From the NCBI GenBank assembly GCA_016926925.1, contig JAFGNQ010000299.1:1-7439 (forward strand): DNA of 7,439 nucleotides, given 5' to 3'. Source of the DNA: Candidatus Aminicenantota bacterium. GTDB lineage: Bacteria > Acidobacteriota > Aminicenantia > Aminicenantales > Aminicenantaceae. A program made the translations under genes and the position numbers. This document shows, piece after piece, positions 1 to 7,439 of the stretch. Each line of letters opens with the position of its first letter. Positions within the stretch are counted from its first letter, which is position 1. The notes beneath the pieces are model-generated. The model did not search any database, was not told the DNA's origin, and was given only the letters and a program-made list of their open reading frames with translations.

Positions 1-30
1 AAACGAAAAAGTATGAGAGGTCGAAAATGA
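1..30 (+). CDS. Possible 3' end of an upstream gene (partial)
   Basis: Frame 1 is open from the window edge to a TGA at 28-30 and reads KRKSMRGRK, a very basic tail. The stop overlaps the ATG of the next gene in an ATGA arrangement, which is typical of translationally coupled genes in an operon. Only nine codons are visible, so the open frame could be chance, and no function can be assigned. An in-frame ATG at 13 also makes it readable as a five-residue mini-ORF. Confidence 0.3.
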   Translation, partial: KRKSMRGRK

Positions 31-1181
31 GAAAAACAGTGGTCATCACATCGATACTGATCCTCTTCCTCTGCAGTCTGTCCGCAGCCCAGGAAAATCC
101 CTGCGATCAAGCCTATATCAAAGCCATGACAGCCAACGACGCTGCTCAAAGGGCAAAGCTGCTCAAGGACTACCTTGCCCAGTGTGAAGGAAAAGGGTCA
201 CAGTACGAAAATTTTGCCCATGCTCAGTTGTGCCTGACACCCTATAGCGGTAAAACAGAAGATGAGACCATCCAACACGGTGAAGAAGCCCTATCGCTCG
301 GCGGTCTGGACGAGATTACCAAATACCAGGTTCTTGTAACAGTCGCCTCCCTGTACGGAAAAAAAGGCGCAAATCTCGAAAAAGGGAAAAGTTATGCTGT
401 TCAAGCTGCCCAAATCGGCAAAGCTCAAAACAACAATCAGCTCATCGGAGCCGCTCATTATGTCGAAGGCCAAGTTTTGTCCAAGGCCAAAGATTACAAA
501 GGGGCAGTCAATGCATATATCCGATCCTACAACATACTAAAAAACAAAGAGATCGCCGCCGAACTGGCCAAGCTCGGAAAATCTCTCTATGATGCCAAGG
601 CTTACGGGGACGCCGTGAGCGCCCTCAAAGTGGCCACACCGGTTTTGGGCAGTTTTGGTACTACCGTCCTCTACGCAAAGGCCCTGCACAGGTCGGGAAA
701 CAAGAGTGAAGCTCTCAAATACTACAAACAGGCTTATACAAAACAAAAGAGCGGAGACTTAGCCTATAACATCGGCCTCATCCTTGCCGAACAGAGCAAC
801 TCCGGAAATAACGGCTCCGGCGAGGCTATTCAGTATCTACTCGAAGCCAGCTTCCTTTCGGAAGCCAATTCCCAGAAAGCCATGGACTTGGCGCAAGGCC
901 TCTACTTTAATCATGAGGCTCCCGGATACAACGACAAAATCAAAGAACTCGAGACCAAGACTAAATCACTCGCCGACATGACTAACGCCTTCAACAAAAA
1001 ATTCGGCGAAAAAAACGAAGAAGATCTATCCGAATCCGAGAAAGCCGAAATGGAAAAAATGCTGAAACAGATCGAGGTTGAGCAGAAGGCCGTCACTGCG
1101 ATTCAAGCTCAACAGCAGGGCGCTCTTGAAAAATTCCAGGCTCTTGTGGCTCAGACAAAAGATAAGCTGGGCATCAAATAA
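27..1181 (+). CDS. Exported TPR-repeat protein with C-terminal coiled coil
   Basis: The 384-residue product opens with a signal peptide: basic MRKT, a hydrophobic core at about residues 5-18, and a likely signal peptidase I site after Ser-Ala-Ala (19-21). Cys16 is preceded by Leu and does not form a lipobox. Helical TPR-like repeats follow from about residue 95 to 280, with typical spacing of small and aromatic residues (for example AAHYVEGQVLSKAKDYKGAV at 142-161 and YAKALHRSGNKSEALKYYKQ at 216-235). Residues about 300-380 are charged and Glu/Lys/Gln rich, consistent with a coiled coil. The mature part keeps three cysteines (26, 53, 69), so a disulfide is possible. The start is supported by AGAGG at 16-20, six bases before the ATG. 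It is probably a periplasmic scaffold for protein-protein contacts; no enzymatic motif is visible and I cannot name a family. It may be the last gene of an operon entering from the left. Confidence 0.85.
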   Translation: MRKTVVITSILILFLCSLSAAQENPCDQAYIKAMTANDAAQRAKLLKDYLAQCEGKGSQYENFAHAQLCLTPYSGKTEDETIQHGEEALSLGGLDEITKYQVLVTVASLYGKKGANLEKGKSYAVQAAQIGKAQNNNQLIGAAHYVEGQVLSKAKDYKGAVNAYIRSYNILKNKEIAAELAKLGKSLYDAKAYGDAVSALKVATPVLGSFGTTVLYAKALHRSGNKSEALKYYKQAYTKQKSGDLAYNIGLILAEQSNSGNNGSGEAIQYLLEASFLSEANSQKAMDLAQGLYFNHEAPGYNDKIKELETKTKSLADMTNAFNKKFGEKNEEDLSESEKAEMEKMLKQIEVEQKAVTAIQAQQQGALEKFQALVAQTKDKLGIK

Positions 1182-1242
1182 CCTGAATTATTCATAGAAC
1201 TACCGTTCAATTCTCGTTTTAAAACCTCTTTCACCACCGGGA

Positions 1243-1277
1243 GCTTCCCTGTGTTTGGCATTGAAAAACACAGAAGC
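1243..1277 (+). other. Bulged hairpin in the gap before ligA
   Basis: GCTT (1243-1246) and CTGTGTTT (1249-1256) pair with AAACACAG (1266-1273) and AAGC (1274-1277). This gives 12 base pairs with a two-base CC bulge and a nine-base loop. It lies 62 bases past the TPR gene stop. No U-tract follows on either strand, so it is not a textbook intrinsic terminator. It could be an RNA processing or stability element, a weak terminator, or chance. Confidence 0.35.
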
Positions 1278-1301
1278 AGGATTTATATGAGGGCCGCATA
1301 T

Positions 1302-1328
1302 TTGAACTTTTTCTCTACCTATTATAAT
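1302..1328 (+). promoter_or_regulatory. Candidate sigma70-type promoter for ligA
   Basis: A perfect TATAAT lies at 1323-1328, with TTGAAC at 1302-1307 as the -35 element and a rather short 15-base spacer. Transcription would begin near 1335-1337 and give a leader of about 60 bases before the ligA ATG at 1395. The perfect -10 and its position in the intergenic gap support it; the spacer length lowers confidence. Confidence 0.5.
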
Positions 1329-1337
1329 ATCCATTGA

Positions 1338-3407
<2,070 letters not shown>

Positions 3408-3422
<15 letters not shown>

Positions 3423-4892
3423 GCCGAAAAGATCCTTGAGGTTTTTGACGTCAAAAGACACCAGTCCTTTCAAATCTTTTAGATTTTTCAGAGCTTTCAA
3501 CCCTCCCTTGAACGACTTTCCCTCGAGGGATTGCAGCTCGCGAATGGCGGCTTCATTGCTCGAGTCAAATCTCAAGACTTTCCTGAACTGATTGGCTGCT
3601 TTGATCTTAAGACCTGCATTTTTGTAGAGCAAACCAAGACCCAAATATCCGTCAGGATTCCATGGCTCCAGCCCTATGGCCCGATTAAAGTGTTCTTCGG
3701 CCTTCTTGTGAAAGTCTGAAATTTTGCCCTCCACCATGCCCAGAAGTAGATAATAGCTTGACTTATGGGCGTCCATCCGGATGGCTTCTTCGAGATATGA
3801 GACAGCTTCTTCATAACGACCCATATTATAGAGAGTTTTCGCCTGACGGAATTTTTTCTCCGCTTGTTTCTCAATTCCTTTATGAGCGGGAGCTTCGGAC
3901 TCGGCAATCGTCTTATCGTAATCTTCCCGTTTCGATTCATCGCTCAAAGTTTTGTATGCTCTGGAAATTTGATTGAAAACCTCGTCGATAACATCTTTTT
4001 GACTGGCCGCGACTTTCCTGTTGAACAGATCGGGGTGATACTGACGTGCCAACAAAAAATAGGCTTTCTTAACCTCATCGGCCGGAGCGGATTTCGGTAT
4101 ATCCAAGATCTGATAATAATTCAAGCCCTGAATCCGTTGATGGAAGTCCAGCACATCTTCGATCTTTCGCGCTTCATCTTTGCCTTCAGGTTGAGCAGCA
4201 GGTTCTTTCTCAGAATCGAGCACAGATTCGGCCTCATCCAATCGAATCAAATCCAGACAGTAGAAAAGATAGAGGGATTTCCAAAATTTCTCGGGATCGA
4301 ATCCGGTCTCTTTCAAAATCTCCTTGGGCGACGAATTGTCTTTTATCTTCTCCAGAATTTCTTTTTCCTCTTCTGTCAGCTGAAAGAGAAACCCTCTCTC
4401 TTTGGTGGAGATCGTCTGATCAATCAAAAATTTCTTTATATTCGAATCGAATTTCATGCGCCTGATCCCGTCTGCAATAAGAACCGGGATGCTTATGTTG
4501 ATATCGAAATCCGCAAGTTGTAAGTCCTCCCGCTCCTGAAATCGAAATTTTCCTTCGAAAACAGGAAAAATATTCAAGGCGATCTCACGCATCTGGTACA
4601 ACAATCCGTCCATCAGGTCTTCTTTGGAGAGGAGTCCGCGTTTAAGCAACACCTGCCCAATGATTTCCATGGGCTCGATGTATTCCTCGATGTTGTTGTA
4701 GACTTCCTCGGTAAGCTTACCGAGCCGGAAGAGGATCTCCCCTAAAAGCTCATCCTCTCGATTTGTCTTGGCGTAGACGAGTTGTCCCTCCTGAAAGAAA
4801 AGGTATTTCTGAATTTTATTTTGCCTGAAGACGAGCTGCCCTTTTTTCTTGCAGAAGTAGATATCACGCAAATACCGTCCGATATGTTCCAT
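3408..4892 (-). CDS. DUF4388 / J-domain / TPR multidomain protein
   Basis: This 494-residue protein has no signal peptide or membrane segment and is probably cytoplasmic. Residues about 8-125 resemble DUF4388 (PATAN-like): a short beta-rich start with YLFFQEGQLVYA at 30-41, then paired LGEIL/LGKL and IGQVLLKRGLL segments and a closing GKFRF. Residues about 165-218 (LTEEEKEILEKI..., ending LDLIRL) look like a winged-helix unit. An Ala/Glu linker leads to a J domain at about 257-326, with YYQILDI at its start and the HPD motif at 286-288, which stimulates Hsp70 ATPase in known J proteins. There is no Gly/Phe region or zinc finger, so it would be a class C J protein. About three TPRs occupy 341-450 (e.g. 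AKTLYNMGRYEEAVSYLEEA). The tail (461-494) is Lys/Leu rich with a repeated KNLKDL and ends in KKKK. AGGAAG at 4901-4906 (minus strand) lies eight bases before the ATG. It is likely a DnaK-linked adaptor with a regulatory sensor domain; client and pathway cannot be inferred. Confidence 0.88.
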
Positions 4893-4918
4893 ATACCTTC
4901 TTCCTGCCTCTCCAATCA

Positions 4919-4924
4919 GTTATA
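4919..4924 (-). promoter_or_regulatory. Possible -10 element for the J-domain gene
   Basis: On the minus strand TATAAC lies 27 bases upstream of the ATG, with the Shine-Dalgarno AGGAAG between them. No good -35 hexamer sits 16-18 bases further upstream, where the sequence is the alternating TA run. The call therefore rests on one hexamer and on the need for a promoter in this divergent gap. Confidence 0.3.
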
Positions 4925-4926
4925 CT

Positions 4927-4954
4927 TTGTCAGACCCATTGGTATATATATATT
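4927..4954 (+). promoter_or_regulatory. Candidate promoter for the NAD/rsmI gene cluster
   Basis: TTGTCA (4927-4932) and TATATT (4949-4954) are 16 bases apart, a reasonable sigma70-type pair. The -10 lies inside an alternating TA tract (4943-4952). It would give a leader of about 80 bases containing the palindrome ATTTGCAAAT (4969-4978). A competing pair, TTGATT (5004-5009) and TATGCT (5026-5031) with a 16-base spacer, would start transcription only a few bases before the ATG at 5044. Confidence 0.4.
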
Positions 4955-4968
4955 ACAAATCCAAATCC

Positions 4969-4978
4969 ATTTGCAAAT
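4969..4978. promoter_or_regulatory. Palindrome in the divergent intergenic region
   Basis: ATTTGCAAAT is a perfect 10-base palindrome about midway between the two divergent start codons. Just to its left, CAAATCCAAATCC is a short direct repeat. A dimeric repressor site is possible, but a 10-base AT-rich palindrome is also common by chance, and no regulator gene is adjacent. Confidence 0.2.
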
Positions 4979-5026
4979 TTTCGCTCTCACGATTTGGAGA
5001 TGTTTGATTGAAAAGGACAGCAATTT

Positions 5027-5047
5027 ATGCTACTTTTTCAAACATGA
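5027..5047 (+). CDS. Possible six-codon leader ORF overlapping the glutaminase start
   Basis: ATG at 5027 opens MLLFQT and stops at TGA 5045-5047, sharing ATGA with the start codon at 5044. AAGGA (5013-5017) is nine bases before this ATG, a good Shine-Dalgarno position, while the ATG at 5044 itself lacks one. It could feed ribosomes to the main gene by translational coupling. It is incompatible with the alternative promoter at 5004-5031 and may be chance. Confidence 0.25.
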   Translation: MLLFQT

Positions 5048-5892
5048 AGATTGCCATAGCTCAGATCGCTCCCCTGTTGGGAGATATCAAAAAAAATTTT
5101 CAGATCCACTCGGATTTAGTCGAAAAAGCTAAAGCAAAAAACGTCGACCTCCTCGTTTTTCCTGAACTGAGCCTTACCGGTTACACATTGCAGGATCTTG
5201 TTCCGGATGTTGCCTTAAAACCCGGCAAAGCTGCGATCTTTAAAAGGCTCAGCGGATTGAGCAAAGCTATGTCGCTCGTTGTCGGATTTGTCGAAGAAAA
5301 GGAACAGGGATTGTTTTTCAATTCCGCCGCTTTTCTTTCAGGCGGAAAGATCCAGCACATTCACCGGAAAGTATTTCTTCCGAACTACGCAATGTTCGAG
5401 GAGCTCAAATTTTTCGGCCAGGGACGAAACTTCCACACCTTTTCCTCTCCGTTCGGAAAAACAGGCATGCAGATTTGCTACGATTTTCTGCACTATGGAG
5501 CAAGCTATCTCCTTTTCGCTGGCGGGGCCGAGCTCATCATCGTTATCAGTGCGGCTCCCGGTCGCGGAACTTCGGCCTCAGAGGGCTGGGATACCAGCTA
5601 TATGTGGGAATTGATGGGCGAAACCATATCCAGATTTTCCCAGGCTTTCGTGATTTATGCCAACAGAGTCGGATCTGAGGACGGGAAATCATTTGCCGGA
5701 GGATCTTTCATCTACAGTCCCGCAGGACAGCTCATGACCAAAGCTTCTTACTGCAACGAAGAACTCTTGATCCAGGATATAGACATTAATGAAATCCGAG
5801 AGATACGCAAAAAATGGCCCTACAAAAGGGATGAGAAACCGGAAATCATCTGTGAGGCCCTGAAGAGGATTATCAGCAAGGATGAAGATTAA
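5044..5892 (+). CDS. Nitrilase-fold amidohydrolase, probable glutaminase subunit for NAD+ synthase
   Basis: The product has 282 residues from the ATG at 5044. It has the carbon-nitrogen hydrolase (nitrilase) fold with the complete Glu-Lys-Cys triad: Glu41 in FPELSLTGY, Lys109 in HRKVFLPN, and Cys145 in MQICYD. The PELxLTGYxxxDL pattern resembles the glutaminase half of fused NadE enzymes, which hydrolyses glutamine to supply ammonia for NAD+ synthesis. The cysteine-region sequence (CYD, then VISAAPGRG) is closer to general nitrilases than to the CED and SAS motifs usual in fused NadE, so the true amide substrate is an inference from position. Its last 11 bases overlap nadE, implying coupled translation and perhaps a complex. 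The start is uncertain: MKIAIAQ is the normal family N-terminus, but a TTG at 5008 with GGAG (4996-4999) eight bases upstream would add 12 residues. It could instead be an omega-amidase-like or other nitrilase. Confidence 0.85.
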   Translation: MKIAIAQIAPLLGDIKKNFQIHSDLVEKAKAKNVDLLVFPELSLTGYTLQDLVPDVALKPGKAAIFKRLSGLSKAMSLVVGFVEEKEQGLFFNSAAFLSGGKIQHIHRKVFLPNYAMFEELKFFGQGRNFHTFSSPFGKTGMQICYDFLHYGASYLLFAGGAELIIVISAAPGRGTSASEGWDTSYMWELMGETISRFSQAFVIYANRVGSEDGKSFAGGSFIYSPAGQLMTKASYCNEELLIQDIDINEIREIRKKWPYKRDEKPEIICEALKRIISKDED

Positions 5893-6694
5893 CACCGTTT
5901 TTGTTGAAAAGATACTGGTAAAATTCATCAGAGACGAGCTGACCAAATTCAATTTTAAAAACGCCATTCTGGGCCTTTCCGGCGGATTGGACTCGACTGT
6001 CTGTGCCTTCCTGGCCTCAAAAGCGCTCAAACCGAAAAACGTTTTCGGGCTCATCATGCCTTATGGTGAAAGCTTCTGCTCCGATGTCAGAGACGCAGAA
6101 GAGGTTGTACGCATCCTGGAAATCCACACGAAGATGATCGATATTTCCCCAATGGTCGATGCCTACTATAAAAAACACCCCACGGAAAACCGGATTATGA
6201 TCGGAAACAAGATGGCAAGGGAAAGGATGTCCATCCTGTACGATCACTCTGTCAGAGAGAGTGCGTTGATACTCGGAACGAGCAACAAGACAGAGCTCCT
6301 TCTCGGCTACGGGACTGTACACGGAGATATGGCTTGTGCCATCAATCCTCTCGGCGATCTGTACAAAACGCAGATCCGAATGCTGGCCAAGCATCTGGGC
6401 GTTCCTGAAAAAATAAGACTGAAAGCTCCCACAGCAGGACTCTGGTCCGGACAGACTGATGAAGAGGAGCTTGGGATGACATATGAGGATATCGATCGCC
6501 TGCTCTTCCAACTGATCGATAACAGAAAGACTTATGAACAGGTTATTGCCTTGGGTTTCTCCAAGAAGATGGTAGCTAAAATCTATAAACTCATCAGGAA
6601 TTCCGAGTTCAAACGAAAGCTGCCTCCCATTGCAAAACTCTCCCACAGAACGATCGGCCATGACTTTCTCTACCCTTACGATAGAGATGTGTAG
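5882..6694 (+). CDS. nadE: NAD+ synthase, synthetase domain only
   Basis: This 270-residue enzyme catalyses the last step of NAD+ synthesis: amidation of nicotinic acid adenine dinucleotide using ATP and ammonia, through an adenylated intermediate. It has the N-type ATP pyrophosphatase P-loop SGGLDS at 33-38, the RERMSILYDH segment at 113-122, GTSNKTELLLGYGTVHGD at 132-149, PTAGLWSGQTDEEELG at 183-198, and a C-terminal KLSHR at 252-256. The length matches stand-alone NadE and there is no glutaminase domain. The ATG overlaps the end of the preceding nitrilase gene by 11 bases in a different frame. Its best ribosome binding site is GAGGA at 5865-5869, a somewhat long 12 bases away, so translation probably depends on coupling to the upstream gene. 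Ammonia could come from that glutaminase or directly from the cell. No catalytic residue appears lost. Confidence 0.95.
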   Translation: MKINTVFVEKILVKFIRDELTKFNFKNAILGLSGGLDSTVCAFLASKALKPKNVFGLIMPYGESFCSDVRDAEEVVRILEIHTKMIDISPMVDAYYKKHPTENRIMIGNKMARERMSILYDHSVRESALILGTSNKTELLLGYGTVHGDMACAINPLGDLYKTQIRMLAKHLGVPEKIRLKAPTAGLWSGQTDEEELGMTYEDIDRLLFQLIDNRKTYEQVIALGFSKKMVAKIYKLIRNSEFKRKLPPIAKLSHRTIGHDFLYPYDRDV

Positions 6695-6716
6695 CCTGAA
6701 TAACCCAGGGAAGATC

Positions 6717-7424
6717 ATGAAAGAAGAATCCTCTTCGGGACAGCCTTTCGGAAAACTTTACGTTGTGGCTACCCCTATCGGCAATCTAGAGGATCTGACT
6801 TTTCGTGCCCTGAAAATACTCAAGGACGTTCCGTATATCGCCTGCGAGGATACACGCCGCACTCTCAAACTCCTCACCAAATTCAACTTGAAAAAGCACC
6901 TCATCAGCTATTTCCAGCCTAAAGAAAAGCAGAAAATACCTAAAATCATCAGGCTGCTCAAGGAGGGAACTGACGTCGCTCTGGTATCGGATGCAGGAAC
7001 ACCCGGGATTTCCGATCCCGGGTTTCCACTCATAAGAGAAGCCATCGTCCAAAATATAGAGGTCATTCCCATTCCCGGAGTAGCGGCCGTAACCGCGGCT
7101 CTTTCTGCAGCCGGCCTTCCCACGCATCGCTTCCTCTTCGTCGGTTTTCCCCCTCCGAAAAAAGAAGCCATGAGTAATCTCCTACGGACCTTGAAAGAAG
7201 AGTCCGGAACACTTGTTTTTTACTTGCCGCTCAGGAAACTGCTGTTATTTTGCAAACTCATCCAAGAGATCTTGGGTGAGCGGCCTGTTGCTATTGCCAG
7301 GGAGTTGACTAAGATCCATGAGGAGTTTCTCCGGGGGACACCCGAAGAGCTTATAAATCTTCTTTCGAAAAGAAACCTCAAGGGAGAAGCAACCGTTCTT
7401 GTAGGACCGTCGTCGAAGTCCTAG
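6717..7424 (+). CDS. rsmI: 16S rRNA 2'-O-methyltransferase RsmI, short form
   Basis: RsmI methylates the ribose of C1402 (E. coli numbering) in the decoding centre of 16S rRNA with S-adenosylmethionine. The tetrapyrrole-methylase fold is clear: VATPIGNLEDLTFRAL at 17-32, ACEDTRRT at 42-49, VSDAGTPGISDPG at 90-102, PIPGVAA at 118-124, FVGFPP at 141-146 and ARELTKIHEE at 194-203. From this ATG the protein has 235 residues, versus about 270-290 for many RsmI proteins, and it stops just after the methyltransferase core (KGEATVLVG), so the usual C-terminal helical extension is absent. The motif generally read as ESPHR after the FY pair is here FYLPLRK (168-174). The start follows AGGGA (6707-6711) with a five-base gap and matches the family; an in-frame TTG at 6630 inside nadE is rejected. 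The gene lies 22 bases after nadE, so cotranscription is likely. Confidence 0.92.
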   Translation: MKEESSSGQPFGKLYVVATPIGNLEDLTFRALKILKDVPYIACEDTRRTLKLLTKFNLKKHLISYFQPKEKQKIPKIIRLLKEGTDVALVSDAGTPGISDPGFPLIREAIVQNIEVIPIPGVAAVTAALSAAGLPTHRFLFVGFPPPKKEAMSNLLRTLKEESGTLVFYLPLRKLLLFCKLIQEILGERPVAIARELTKIHEEFLRGTPEELINLLSKRNLKGEATVLVGPSSKS

Positions 7425-7439
7425 CCTGGACTATTACTT

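Noticed and set aside
3864..4523. A 219-codon open frame on the plus strand opposite the J-domain gene
   Set aside because: It lies wholly antisense to a gene with recognisable domains, its translation is hydrophobic and phenylalanine/isoleucine rich as expected from the complement of a Lys/Glu-rich protein, and it shows no motif.
5870..5900. Programmed frameshift joining the glutaminase and nadE frames
   Set aside because: No slippery heptamer or downstream stem is visible at the overlap, and nadE has its own ATG, so simple translational coupling is more likely.
6017..6718. A 233-codon minus-strand open frame opposite nadE
   Set aside because: It is antisense to a well-supported NadE with all motifs, has no recognisable domain, and is best explained as a shadow frame.

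Overview
The window looks like an ordinary chromosomal segment of a Gram-negative-type bacterium, with base composition near 50% GC by eye, densely packed housekeeping genes and no sign of phage, transposon, plasmid or CRISPR sequence. An N-terminal DUF4388 (PATAN-like) region joined to a J domain and TPRs, next to a secreted TPR protein, recalls Acidobacteriota/Aminicenantes or deltaproteobacterial-type genomes. That placement is an impression from gene content and was not tested by a search.

Layout: (1) bases 1-1181 hold the possible last codons of an upstream gene, overlapping by ATGA an exported TPR/coiled-coil protein. (2) Bases 1182-1394 are a 213-base gap with a bulged hairpin, a candidate promoter and a second hairpin. 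They precede ligA (1395-3389), a complete NAD+-dependent DNA ligase. (3) ligA converges, across 18 bases, on a minus-strand gene (3408-4892) encoding a DUF4388, putative winged-helix, J-domain and TPR protein. (4) A 151-base AT-rich divergent region (4893-5043) separates that gene from a plus-strand cluster: a nitrilase-fold glutaminase-like protein (5044-5892), NAD+ synthase nadE (5882-6694, 11-base overlap) and a short rsmI-like 16S rRNA methyltransferase (6717-7424, 22-base gap).

The most interesting functional reading is a split glutamine-dependent NAD+ synthetase. The glutaminase and synthase parts, normally one polypeptide of about 540-580 residues, lie here in two overlapping genes whose lengths (282 + 270) sum to the fused enzyme. 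NAD+ made by this pair is the cofactor consumed by the nearby LigA; that is a biochemical link and not evidence of co-regulation. Other points of interest are the unusual multidomain J protein with a lysine-rich repeated tail, the shortened RsmI with an altered conserved motif, and unresolved start and leader arrangements ahead of ligA and of the glutaminase gene. I see no clear evidence of a wholly new defence or mobile system.
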